This document shows, one piece after another, positions 45,013-56,549 of a stretch of DNA of 60,427 nt. The notes beneath the pieces are model-generated. The model made no database searches. It had not been told where the DNA came from and was given only the letters and a program-made list of their open reading frames with translations. Made by a program: the position numbers and the translations under genes. The DNA is from Basidiobolus meristosporus CBS 931.73. Taxonomy: Eukaryota; Basidiobolomycota; Basidiobolomycetes; Basidiobolales; Basidiobolaceae. The stretch lies in assembly GCA_002104905.1 (NCBI GenBank), contig MCFE01000541.1:1-60427 (forward strand), in the 5' to 3' direction. Position 1 is the stretch's first letter, and the number at the start of each line of letters is the position of its first letter.

Positions 45013-46400
45013 GTTCTCTCTGAGGATATATGATGTTCTTAGTGTTAATGTCTGAATAACAATGTGTGTAAGTTATGGAGTGAATCTCCTAAATCCCATG
45101 CATTTGACTGCAATACTGTACATTGTGCCCAGAAAAGCTGGATATCTTGTTGATGGCTAGGGTATCATCAGTTCAGCTGGGAATATGCACTTTGATATGA
45201 GAGCATTTTTGACATATTACACTGGAAAGCATACAGAACTCATCCAGCAATGGATAGAAGCATCCATACAAGCTGGACAGAGATGGAGGCCCATATACCA
45301 GTGAGGCTTCAATAAGACTTCTACTTTTATTCTGTAGATTGGCAGCAGATCCAGGTTGATAAGAATCAGTGGCTAGCAGGATTTGGAGGTATAGCACTTG
45401 TGTAATGAAAATCCATCAAGTACCCAGGCCCCAGTATGGTGTTACATACCTTCAATGTAGCCCTTGCTTTTTAGCTGTTTGTAGTGTTTGCCCTTGAATA
45501 TATTGTAGATATTTGCACCTGATCAGTACTTAGTGCAGTATTTATAGCTTCACAATAGTATCAGACTGCAAAAGCTTCTTTAGATGGGGATGTTACAGTA
45601 TCAGATCTGGTGTGAATAATGCTTTCCTACAATGGCAATAGATACCTAACAAGCTAGATGCCTTTTAATGGTAGCATTTTCTGATGAGAACACCATTCAA
45701 GTGCTCACATATGCTGGTATCAGGATGGTTCCTTGGTCATCTGCTGTTGGCCATATGGCAGATTTCTACTTGTAATATGTACATGGTAAGTTGCATCTAG
45801 GCATGATCTTAGCAAGAAGAAGTGAATCCTCAAAGCCCACATTGTTGATATTATTGAAAACACACAACTTTTCTATCCACAACACCACATCATTCATCAG
45901 TATGTGAATACTGGGCTCATCTGGCACCATTAGCTATTCATAGCATTTTTTCCACTGGTGTTGTCTCATTGCGTATTATGATTTAGCTAGGATCATGCAG
46001 GATACTGTTGTAAGGGGAGATAGGCTCACAATCCATCAGTTGGCCTTCTTTTTAAGCGCCATTACTTTGAGTGTCATACTCAGAAGGCAGGGGTGAGCCA
46101 ATATTCATCACAAACTCACCTAACTCAGTTTGCACAAGGTGACAAGTATGGCTAGATACCTTTATAGAAGCTTCAAGTGGCTGGCAAGAAATTTTTGGTC
46201 CAGTAGGGACTGGTTGATGGTCAACATTACTAGTGTGGCAAAATACTGGCCATGATCCTTGTAATACTTCTTATACTGTCTAAATATGTCATGGCTGAGA
46301 TCCTTGCTACAATAGCTGCATGGTCTTTTTCTCTTCTCTTATGGCATTAAATCAAAGTAGTCAGGTCCAGGGGGCAAACAGCTTGATCTTCAACAATGTA
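45013..46400 (-). pseudogene. CACTA-type (Tnp2) relic, fourth copy
   Basis: Begins with sequence equivalent to 14260-14450. It includes the central motif as EASLVYGPPSLSSLYGCFYP with LLDEF (45397-45173), then zinc-region equivalents near 45.65 kb and the N-terminal segment to about 46.33 kb. It is tandem to the third copy in the same orientation, which suggests duplication or serial insertion. No terminal repeats were seen. About 200 bases after it show nothing recognisable. Confidence 0.55.
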
Positions 46401-46612
46401 ATGTCATTATATCACTTTTTTGTTGATACTCATGTGAATTTAAGACAGTCTTCTATTTGCAACATTGCACCTACATGAATATAAGATTCAATGATGACCC
46501 ACCATATTAAGCATAATAAACAAAGTTGTGGCACCATACACACACTTATATGTTACACCATTTTCCCTTTAGTTTGACTCACTTGCATATTTATGCTGTC
46601 AAAAATAAAGCA

Positions 46613-48985
46613 ATGTTGTCTGGTTCCCAACCAAATCCCACTGCTGACAGCAGCAGAAAAATAGTTGGACAACAGCTTGCTTTGACATTCAATGCAACAA
46701 GCTAGCCTACAACCAAAAAAGGCCCTGTGGACAGCATACCCACTGAAGGTAATAATGCGTACTCCTCAGGCTTTCAGTCAAGTAGCCAATTGTGAGTATC
46801 TGTGGAACCACACGCTGACCTTGATGCTGCGGTAGGCAAGAATGTAGAAAAAGCGGTGCCTTTGGTTGTAGACCAGTAAGGGGCTGTTATAACAGCACCA
46901 CCACCTATACTAGCAAGTATGTTGTCAGCTCATACCAAAGCATTAATGAAGCAATTGGGTGCAGTGGCTGATAAGACAGATGCAATGGCCCAGAAAAATC
47001 AGGAAATAGTCCATAAACAGGATCACAGGACAAAAGGTGTAGAGCAATCAATATCACAGGTCAAGAGAGCAGACTCTTGGCTGTAAAGAAGGAACTCCAG
47101 TAGCTCAATGTTGCAGCCAAGAATTGAGCCATTTCCCAATATAATAGCAGAGGAACACCAAACAGTCTTAGAAGCACAACAGCAGTGCCCAATGATAAAG
47201 CCCACAAAAAAACCTATCACAGCATGGGAGGGAGAGAATGTAGTGTTAATACTAAAGCCTAAAAATCAAAAGACATTGAAGAGCTGTGAAGACATCAAGT
47301 GCAATGACAAAGAGTGGGCTAATATTCATGAATCCATTCAAAGTCTAGCATGCCAACACCTCAAGGCCAGCATATCATGGGGCCATCACAAACTCAAGGC
47401 CAAGCAGAATGTGCTTGACTTGTTCCATGGGCATTATTCTGAATTCACACAAGCAAACCAATTTTGGGCCAGCATTGGTATGCTAAGAAAGCATCTTAAG
47501 AGTAGCAGAAACTATGAAGTCAGAAGAATAAGGGTGCAATGGCTAAGGACCAACAGCTTCTTCAAGAGCCCATTACAAGCAGGGACAAAAGCTCCAAACA
47601 ATCATCAGAGAGACATTAGGTAGCTGGCAGAATGCCAATGAGGGAAAAACAGGCAGACACAGTTGCACCAGAATAATAATTATCAAGGGTAATTGTAATA
47701 AAACTTAAGAAGCACACAGTCAGAGTAGCAGCAAAGGACCTGACAGTGATAAAAACAAGCAGCTACCTCAGGAGCCCACCACAGTATGGGCTGAGATCTT
47801 ACAACAAGCGGAAAAGAAGCATCAGGTTGCCTGCAGAGTGCCAGCAAGGGACAAGCAGGCCAAAACAGATGTGTAAGAGTAGCACTTGTCATGGTGAAAA
47901 TGTAGTTCAATATAAGAAGCACTCTGACAAAGTAGAAGTGAAAGACCTGGTAGTGATAAAGAAAAAGGGAAAGGAAAAAAGTCTACCCAAGCCAGACACC
48001 GGGAATCATGAGAAAAAGGCTGCAGATCCTGCAACTAACACCATAAGCCCTGAACAGAATGAATCCCATCTTGACCAAGAATAATTACCAGCAAGAAAAC
48101 AGGTGCTTTCACAAGAGCAGGAAGTGCAGCCAGTTGTGCCACACTCCAGTAAGGTAGCTGAGTTTGCATAGAAAGACAAGTTGTTTGCCACAGCCTCTAT
48201 GTCCTCAATTATTGTCCCAGCAGGGATCCCACTGACAGACAAAGTAACAATGTCAAGACCCAAAAAGGTTATCACAATGCCTTCAGTGGAATATTAGAGC
48301 TTTAATAGGCACACCAAGAGGTTGCAGCACTTCTTCAAGAGCTGTGCTCAAGAAAATGCACCCAAATGTTGCAGGGATTTATGGCAAAGACTGGCAGATG
48401 AGGTGCTTGATCTTGCAGTGCCAGCTGAAGACCAGTATATGTGGGAACCAGCGAATTAAAAGTGGCATAAAACCATAGGGTTCCCACCAGAGTCATGGAA
48501 ACAGCAAATTACAGCAGAAATACTTCTTGAGTGGTAGATTTTAATGGAACCAACTGTTGAGTGTGGGATTGGGCTTAATGCTAGTGTAGGGTATAGGGAC
48601 TTGCATAAGTTAATTCAATTGGCAATTGAGGTACAACTGAAATTTCAATGGAGCTAAATCAATTTGTACACTTGAAAAGTCAGAGGAATGTTTGAGTCAG
48701 GAAGTAAGAATTGTGAACAAGAGGCAATAGCCAATCTATGCACACAAATGTAGGAGGTAATAGAGTGTCCAGAATCAGAAAGTGTTAAAATTGGCAGAGA
48801 ATTATTTAAAAGCCACTTATGTACGACTATGATAAAAAATGGACTAAATTTTTTGTGAAATCTTGGGTGCAATAATTTTTTGACAGTCTTTGCATTGTGT
48901 CCTAATGTGATCAATACGTCTTAGTCACAGGACTTAGCATTTGTGACAGTCATTTGATGGAATCATCACAATAACTTTCCATAAG
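46613..48985 (+). mobile_element. Unclassified decayed coding repeat 'U', copy 2 (longer)
   Basis: From an ATG at 46613 one frame runs to 47623 with only four internal stops, about 337 codons. It is Ser/Thr/Gln-rich first, then has a helical, possibly coiled-coil part (KTDAMAQKNQEIVHKQ), then NVVLILKPKNQKTL and HGHYSEFTQANQFWASIGML. Later frames (47746-48084 and on) match copy 1: basic KKKGKEK, HFFKSCAQENA, then RDLHKLIQLAIEVQLKFQ. Its length, composition and decay suggest a mobile-element structural protein such as gag, but no knuckle, protease or polymerase was found. The family is unidentified. It ends near 48985 against copia reverse transcriptase. Confidence 0.5.
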
Positions 48986-49291
48986 GTAGATTGGGCATCT
49001 TGGACTGTTTAGATAGGCTGAATTTAGTATGTAACAATAATTCTAGGTTATTGGCACCTTTGGTAAGATCATCAACATCAAGAGCCAATAGAACTGGATT
49101 CTCTCTATGAGGCTTATAGTGTATAGTATGGCCAACACTACTCTCCTGATAATCAAATATTCCAGATAGGAACTTATCTTGCAATTTGAGGCTCTTAGTG
49201 ATTGTTTGAGACCAGATAGAGATGTTTAAACTTGCAGATCAAATAGGGGCTATTTGGTTCAAGAAACCCAACTGGTTGCTCCATATATATA
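48986..49291 (-). pseudogene. Copia III reverse transcriptase fragment
   Basis: Minus-strand frame with CKLQDKFLSGIFD-like start, SSVGHTIHYKPHRENPVLLA, DVDDLTKGANNLELL (the Asp pair kept) and a Ser/Lys-rich end. Sequence further toward the N-terminus (gaccagatagag to ccaactggttgctcc) is recognisable up to about 49285. Truncated by repeat U on one side and an LTR on the other. Confidence 0.75.
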
Positions 49292-49641
49292 GTCAAAATC
49301 TCAGAGATATTAGATGTGACTAGGAGAATAAGTAGATAATGTGGTTTTCACTTGATAATATAGTGCATGTAAAAGTATTATTTATACTTTGACATGATCT
49401 TGGCAAAGCATACACATAGAGTATATTTAGGAAGGTCCCAAGAACATGTGTTCAAAGTTAGGGGCTGCTTGAACAATTTTGATAATTTCCATGTTCTGGG
49501 TACCTGGTATTTGGTATTTAGTAAACATATTCTAAATAAACCCCAACAAGGATCTTGGTCAGTATTCTCTTGAACTTGAAGGTAATGATCCAAATAACTA
49601 AGCTAGGGGAATACTTAAGTGGAAATACAAATTTTTAGAAC
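49292..49641 (-). mobile_element. LTR-A copy, 3' LTR of copia IV
   Basis: Recognisable throughout (agagatattagatgtgac, ggtcccaagaacatgtg, ctgggtacctggtat, ccaacaaggatcttggtca). The terminus has changed to tttttagaaca, followed by ctccaactc where better copies have the polypurine complement ctcccactc. Confidence 0.7.
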
Positions 49642-51574
49642 ACTCCAACTCAACTAAATGCTCACACTGACTAGTTCAAATTTACCCAAATTATTCAAGG
49701 TTGTCTCTGGCTAATGGTATAGTAACTATGTCTCCAATCATGTCACCTGTATCACAGTAGGCTAAGTGAACTAAGTTGTTCTCTATAATTTCATGTACAA
49801 TGTGATGTCTAGTATCTATGTGCTCAGTTCTAGCATAAAAAGTTGGATTTCTACCTGACTGTATACATCCTTGATTACCTGGAAATAGAGTAATAAGCTT
49901 TTTTTGACCTAAGCCTTAATCTTCAAGAAGCTTTCTTAACCACATTGATTTTTTTGTAGTGTTTCATGCCGTCATATTTTCTGCTTCTGTGATAGAATGT
50001 GATATGGCTGATTGCTTTTGTGAATTCCTTGAAGTTGCCCTTTTACATTAAAGAAAGGTGTGTCCTGTGGTGGATCTTCTTTCCTCCAAATTTTGTCCCC
50101 AAACAGCATCAGAGTATCCAACAAGGTCCTGTTCTAAATCCTTATAAGTATATCTTAAGCAGAGATTGGCAGTTTCTTTTAGGTATCCAATTATCCAAGT
50201 AACTGCTGCAGTATGATCAAATCCACAGTTCTGATTATTCTGGCTGACAACTCCCACTGAATATGAGATATCTGGACATGTTCCAAGCATGCTATGCATC
50301 AGACTGTCAACCATATATTGATAAGGAAATCCAGGGCTTTCAGATGGCACCAAGCTCTCTTGATTTGGTTGAGTTTTTACCAAGTTAAGGTTTGTCTCCA
50401 TTTGTTATGAATAGACACAAGGCAGGAGAGTAGGGTTAGGCAAGGCAGGACCAGGAAAGGACTTAGGTGTGGATCAACAAGGCAAGGCATGTTTCCAAGG
50501 CAAGGCTGTTTATTGAAGACCTGTGTTTATCAGACTGAGAAATACATAAGGGGGGATAGGACTATATATACTTTTTGGCAATATGGATGCCAAGAAATAT
50601 TGGCTAATACTGATGGGGTTCTGGGGTGAGGCAGAGTAAGTGTGCCAAGATAGAGTACACTAAAGAACAAACTAGAATATCACAAAGGGATATGTCAGGG
50701 GCTGGCTGATCATGTGACCAGGTCATATGACAAGTAATTACTATATAGGGTATGGGACTACATAAATTCCCTCAGAAAGCCTCCATATAATGTTCCATTG
50801 TGTAACATTGACTTGGAGCTTTCAAGAAGTTGCTAGAATGTAGTAGAACTTTCTAGAAGGAACTTGAATTTCTTTGTTGACTTGATTTAGCTTGATAATT
50901 GGGGGCCAGGGATGACATGGGATCATGACACAATTGGGGTGGCTGCCACTTTACAGTCTTCCATATGGTACCTCTGTAGTATTTTGAATATACCTGGATT
51001 GGCTTGGGGTCATGGTCTGAGTACTTCTATCTGTGAAGATCTTTGTCCCTACATAGCAATCAAGTTCTCCTGGATAGGATATCTTGAACTCTTTAGATTG
51101 GTTGGATTTAATCACTTCCAATTTTTGAGGCTATTGGTGGCTATAATAACATCATCCACATATTGAGCTAATAGAGCTGGAGTTGCTCTATCTGGCTTAT
51201 AGTATATACTATAGTCAGCATTACTCCTTTTGAAACTCAAAGATTGCAAATATGAATTGATTTTGCAATTCCAGGCTCTTGGTGATTATTTTAGTCCACA
51301 GAGACCTTTTAAGGTTGCAACCAAATGGGGGTTATCTTGGTCAGCAAACCCATCAGGCAGGTCTATATATATGTCCTTCTCACCTTCTCCATTCTAAAAT
51401 GCAGCTTTTACATTCAATTGATGTTTAAAAACTTATATTTGGCTGCAATAGCCAATATCAATCAGATGGAATTAAACTAGGCTACTGGTGCAAAGATCTC
51501 AGTGTAGTTAAGTCTTTTTGTTTGAGAGTGTCCTTTGGCCACAAGTCTTGCTTTGTATCTTTCAATTGTACCAG
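49642..51574 (-). pseudogene. Copia IV reverse transcriptase/RNase H, interrupted by a solo gypsy1 LTR
   Basis: RNase H lies at 49680-50402: DISYSVGVVSQNNQNCGFDH, YSDAVWGQNLEERRSTTGH, and METNLNLVKTQPNQE at the top. After the solo LTR (50403-50930) the reverse transcriptase continues to 51574 with QYVDDVIIATNS near 51150 and TIERYKARLVAKGHSQ at 51570-51520. The polymerase motif is retained. Stops and shifts are frequent. The 5' end is cut by the LTR-B-like element at 51575. Confidence 0.82.
50403..50930 (-). mobile_element. Solo gypsy1-family LTR (528 bp)
   Basis: TGTTATGAATAG at one end and GATCATGACA at the other, matching the gypsy1 LTRs. It is flanked by ccatt (50398-50402) and caatt (50931-50935), a 5-bp target duplication with one change. 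Removing it rejoins the copia IV frame at CKPAATPMETN-type sequence. A solo LTR like this arises by recombination between the two LTRs of a full element. Confidence 0.85.
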
Positions 51575-52643
51575 TGTGGTGGTGTACAAGTCCAAGGAAG
51601 AGATATGTCCAACACTTCTCAAGTGTTTTGTGTGTGGGGTGTTCACTTGGTACAATAACCTCTGGCAAAAGCTTGCTAGGAATACTGGGGTTCTGTCTCT
51701 AATCTAATGTGAAGGGGAATAAAGCCACAAGCTTGTCAAGGGAAAACTATTGAGCTACAATCTCCAACTTAGTTGGCATCTTAACAAAAGTATGTGCTGG
51801 GTTCAGCGTCCTTTGAGATGACCATGTACAAAGCTTCCAAAGTCAAACAACTGTAAACTCCACCAGCAGGGACTTGACAAGAATACAGCTGTGGTCAATA
51901 GTTACAAAGACAGAAAAGTATCTTTGCCTGTACAAGAACAAACTTGGGAAAGAATCAAATATAATAAAAGATACCTACTCTGAGTATTCCTCACAAGTAG
52001 TGCCTCCAAGGTCAGTTGGCTGTCAGCACGGTTTCCTGGGAGTGTCCTGTGGTCTGGGGTTAGAAGTTCAGGTGGCAGCAGGTAGCAGTGATCACACTAA
52101 TCAACAAGTCGGTACATTGATAAAAGGGATGATGATTTATTGTTGAGGGATAGCCTCCCTTATATACTTTTCTCACTGGCTAAGTGATTACTAATCATGG
52201 TGTTCCAGAAGGTTCTGGATATTGGTAGAAATTTTAATGACATCAGAGTGACCTAAGAATATTCTAAGTATGTGCTGGAAGGCTCCAAGAGGCACAGCAC
52301 ATCCAACCAATCAGGAATTAGTATTCTGAAGCCTGTGTAACATAGGGATACCATATATGGTATGGAAATGGTAGGGATGGTGGCATGGGTTGATCTTGTG
52401 TCACAGGTACTGGCGCCAGTACTTGCCTAATATAGAAGTACTTAAAGCTAGTAATCTTACATAAAGTGAGGGGTAACTTATGCAATAAGGTTGGTAGGTG
52501 TGATAGTCAACTGACTTATGGGATAGTACTGATTGGGTAAGACAAATGGGATAAAACTAAAATAAGTGTAGTAGAGATATAGGGAAGTAGAAAATAAGGG
52601 AATGAGCACATCCATCAGTGGGTGTCACTGTCACCCCACTACA
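51575..52643 (+). mobile_element. LTR-B family element, 1069 bp, with a gypsy1-leader-like insert
   Basis: Starts tgtggtggtgtac and ends accccactaca. It shares about 0.7 kb with 41236-42037 in the opposite orientation. About 300 bp of it (51690-52000) instead resembles the gypsy1 leader at 20830-21130 (ctccaccagcaggg, agtatctttgcct). The flanking five bases differ (accag and gcgca), and copia lies on one side with Harbinger-like DNA on the other. A recombination or deletion, not a clean insertion, made one of these borders. Confidence 0.65.
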
Positions 52644-54948
52644 GCGCATTGCTTTGATTTGGTGCAATCTACTTTATATATCTGATTTTCCATGCATTAT
52701 GATTAAATCTCCATCAATTGCCATGTATCCCATCATTATGTTGCAAAATCATCTGCAAACAATAATTTAGTATTTTTATTGATGCTTTACTCACAAGTTC
52801 ATAATCAAATAGGAAATCTGCATTTGATGGGATCCAATCTGTGTCAATGCAATCTAAGATGCATCATGCATAATATATGGAAAACTCAACAATCACATTA
52901 GTATTCATATTTATCTCATATAAAACCAGGATGATGCCAATACACTATTGTATAAGTATCCATATCCTTTGCTATGGTCCCTATACTAAGTCTCAACTCA
53001 TATTTAGTACAACCCAGACAAAACCCATCCCCAGCTCATAAGCATGGTCCAGACTGGGGAAAACAATGTTGGATCTGTTTGAGTTCTTACCAAATGATTT
53101 CAGTATGGCCCAAGTGTATATGATGAGCCTTCATACAGAAATTTGGGCACTACTCATAAATCAAGCAGAACTAGATACCTCAGAAAGTCAACAGCAATGG
53201 AAGAACCTGAGTAGAAAGCTGTGGCATGAGTTCTTCATCAAGATGCCAGCAGATGTATGGAAGAAGATATATAACAAGACAAGTCTTGAAATCAAGAATG
53301 AGCTGCAAGTGGGGGAATATAATGAGGAAGCTGTGCAGGAGCAATTGTGCACGCAATTTGCACAGTACAGGCTGGGAGTGTCTGTTCATGCCTCAACACT
53401 GGGAACCAAACAGATTTTGAATTAGTCTTTGCCTCAAATGACTATGTATTGAGTGATATATTAGTAGAGCTAAGTGGCTTCTGAGAGCAATATACTCAGG
53501 ACTCATCCAGGCAACAGTTCCAAAGTATCAGACAGAGGGTAAGTGAATACCTTGAGGAATCAGAAGGTGAGGTTCAAGAGGAAGAATACAGACCGCAAGC
53601 AACAGCATCTAGATTGTGCCAGCACTCTTTGCTGGATTCCCACCATCCCTTGCAACTTCAGCATACTGGTGCATGTCAGTCCAAACTACACCAACACACT
53701 TCACAAGCATGCCCTCCATTGAGTCAATGCGTGTTGGGCCAAAGTGCACAGTTCTGAGCAAAACCACCAAAACTTATTTAGACACATGTCCATTGGAGTG
53801 GGCCAAATTGCCTCAACAAGTTACATCATATCCAACTCAGCTAAGGGCCATTCCAGCGCATCAAGTTGTGCCTGCATGTGCCATAACACCTCACCATCAG
53901 CAAGCTGCTTCTGGCAAACTGACTTATGATGACCCACATGAAGTGCCTCCACCACCACAGCCTTTGGCAAGTAAAAGAATGTGTGAGCACAAAGCACTGC
54001 AGGCTGGTTTGGTAGCATCATCTGGAGCAATTAAGCACGGCCAAGCTACAGCAATGCACTCATCAACTAGGAGGCAAAATACTGACTACAAACAATCAAG
54101 TAGTCAAGAGGATAGTCAACAAGAAAGTAGTTTAGGTGTGCAAAGTGAATCACTACCAAATGCTTCAGTAGTAATTCATGTGAGGAAAAAACCCAGGGGA
54201 AGACAATGTGGTTGCATTGAATTACTATTATTTGTCATCATCCAAAAACTCAATTTTTTTGCAATCGAACTTGAGCTACTACAAATCAGTGATCACTAAA
54301 TTTTTGATATAAGCAATATCAAGGTTGTTGCACATTTGAGACAGAACCCCTATAACTAAGCACCCTGCATAAATATACATCATTCAATACACCAGTGCAG
54401 CCATTTGATCTGTTTTGTATCTGTTTGATTGGTTGCATGCTTGCCATGAAATCTTGTCCAATCACTAGGATTAGGGATTTACTTGCTCAATGGGCAAAAT
54501 GGGATATTTGATGGCAAATCAGGTAGCTTGTGTATTGGTTAAAGAGCCAATTAGGGGCTGAAAGCTTCAGGATACTTTTGGACCAGTTAATTGCTGAGAT
54601 ACCACCCAATTGGAGTGATGGTAATCAAAATGGTAAGTATCAGTGTAGTTTATAGTGTGACACTCATTTATTTCCATTTACATTAAAGAAACATATCCAA
54701 ATACCGGATTTTACCTACAATACTAGCAGTATACAATTGCGCATGTGATGCAGACATTACAAGTTGGTGCAATTGTCCATGCTAACCTCATTGTGTAAGA
54801 TTGTGCCATAGTTTGAAAGATTGTTGCACATGGTGCAAATTTATCCAAGAGCAATCCTGCCTACTGGTAGCTATACTACTGTGCCTGATCATTCTCAGAG
54901 ATCACAGATTGCACCACATGCTGTAGCACAGTTTAATGGAACCAGTCT
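52644..54948 (+). mobile_element. Harbinger-like element, second copy lacking the transposase
   Basis: Matches 39976-43070 in inverted orientation. It begins at the point equivalent to the intergenic region between the two genes. It ends atggaaccagtct at 54948, the same terminus type as 44176 (read inward AGACTGGTTCC). The transposase gene and the other terminus are missing, replaced by the LTR-B element. Copia sequence follows on the right. It lacks the LTR that splits copy 1, so it predates or escaped that insertion. Confidence 0.75.
53066..54220 (+). pseudogene. Harbinger-like accessory gene, copy 2
   Basis: The better-preserved copy. MLDLFEFLPNDFSMAQVYMM begins a frame to 53425 with LSRKLWHEFFIKMPADVWKK, KNELQVGEYNEEAVQEQL and STLGTKQILN. 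After stops it continues (RQRVSEYLEESEGEVQEEEY by nucleotide match). A frame at 53616-54299 then encodes a Pro-rich segment (PHEVPPPPQPLASKRMCEHK) and a basic end VRKKPRGRQCG. The W..L....H.F...MPADVW part looks like an adaptor or DNA-binding helical domain. The basic end could be an AT-hook-like or nuclear-targeting motif. Function is inferred only from position in the element family. Confidence 0.65.
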
Positions 54949-55725
54949 ATAGGCTAAGTTTGTACCCTGATTAATATAGTAATTTGGGCTATTTCTTGTC
55001 CAGTTGTACTCCAGGCATCTGATACTGGAAGGATTACTTCCAGGATATTCCCAGGCACTGCTTCAGGCTGAACCATGATTGTAGAGTCCTCTGGAATGAA
55101 AAAGCTTTCACTGTTTTGCTCTGATTCAATCCTAAGCATTTGTGGACTTGAGATCAAATATTTGTCATCATCTGATGTCATCATTTGTGAAAAACTTTAA
55201 TCTTCATCAAACAGCATATCCCTGGATGTGTTAGCTGCTTTACTTTGGTATTGTAGAGTCTGTGTGCTTTATGCTCATTGCAGTAGCCCAAAAATATGCA
55301 TTATATACTTTTTGGCTTAAACTTTGACTGATTTCCGGGCAGTTTTTGGCATATGCTGTATACCCAAATATTCTTAGATTTTCTGCACTTGGTCTGTATC
55401 CATACCATGCTTCAAATGGAGTAGAGAGTCTGTGTGCTTTACTCTCATTGCAGTAGCCCAAAAATATGCATTATACACTTTTTGGCTGATACTTTGACTG
55501 ATTTCCGGGCAGTTTTTGGCATATGCTGTACCTCCAAATATATTTATATGTTCTGCACTTGGTGTGTACCCATACCATGCTTCAAGTGGAGTAGAATCAC
55601 AGGGGATTCTGTTATAGCTCCTATTATTGAGGGATACAGCTTTGGCAACTGATTCCATCTAAAAATCATGGGCTAATTTTGGATTACTGTACATAGATCT
55701 TGCCATATTACTTATTGGTCTGTTT
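54949..55725 (-). pseudogene. Copia V integrase C-terminal region with tandem duplication
   Basis: The minus-strand frame at 55184-54954 gives the acidic linker after integrase (SSPQMLRIESEQNSESFFIP). TPFEAWYGYRPSAENLRIF with YCNESKAHRL lies at 55461-55240. TPLEAWYGYTPSAEHINIFG with VKHTDS lies at 55658-55374. The two latter units are duplicates of about 172 bp. AKAVSLNNRSYNRIPCDS precedes. The D-D-E core is cut off by the LTR at 55726. Confidence 0.78.
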
Positions 55726-56032
55726 GCAAGTAGATTATGTGGCTTTCAATTAATGGTTTATTGAATATAAAAGTAGTATTTATAATCCTACATCATATTG
55801 GCATAAAAAACATGTATAATAGGCTAGGAAGGTCCCCTTGACATAGGTGCAAAGTTTGAGACTGTTTGAATAACTTTGAAAATATTCATGATCAGGGTAC
55901 CTGATATTTTTGTGAGAATAGTGGAAGTAAATCTTGACAAGGAATATGGTGAGTATACTCTAGGATTTGAAGGTAATGATATATATGACTAAGTTAGGTG
56001 AATATTCAGGTGGAATTACAAATTATTACAAC
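55726..56032 (-). mobile_element. LTR-A copy lacking its first 40 bases
   Basis: Begins within caagtagattatgtgg and runs to attattacaaca in the usual order. The missing terminus abuts copia V. Confidence 0.7.
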
Positions 56033-56318
56033 AAATCTAAGGGGTAAAGCAAGAGACTACTGTACCATACTCCCCATAGCAAAATAGTGTAGCAGAGCTT
56101 GCAAACTGATCAATAGTTGATATGGCAAGATATATGATCAATGAACTGAAATTATCCTATGATTTATAGGTAGAATCAATTGCCACAACTGTATACCTTA
56201 AAGATTGGAGTTGTAACAGAATACTTTGTGATTCAACTCCATTTGAAGCATGGTATGGATACAGACCAAGTGCAGAATAGCTAAGAATATTTGGGTGTTT
56301 GGCATATGCCAAAAAACT
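56033..56318 (+). pseudogene. Copia integrase fragment, plus strand
   Basis: Broken plus-strand frame with MARYMINELKLSYDL, CNRILCDSTPFEAWYGYRPS and LRIFGCLAYAKKL, the post-core part of a copia integrase. The two flanking LTRs run in the opposite direction, so it is the host of later insertions. Confidence 0.75.
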
Positions 56319-56549
56319 GCTGTAAGAGTCCTAGAAGTATTAGAAGTGATTTGAAGTTCAAGCAGATTATGTGGCTTTCACTCATTAATTTATTGAATTT
56401 AAGAGTAGTATTTATACTTTTACATGGTTTTGGCGTAACAAATATGTGGAACTGGCTCAGGAAGGTCCTAAAAACATGTGTGCAAAGTTGGGGGTGTTTA
56501 GATAACTTTGAGAATTCTCATGTTATGGGTACCTGATACTTTGGTAAGA
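56319..56549 (-). mobile_element. Truncated LTR-A copy
   Basis: Starts ctgtaagagtcctag and stops at ctgatactttggtaagaa, lacking about 110 bases. Copia reverse transcriptase of the opposite strand follows. Confidence 0.65.
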
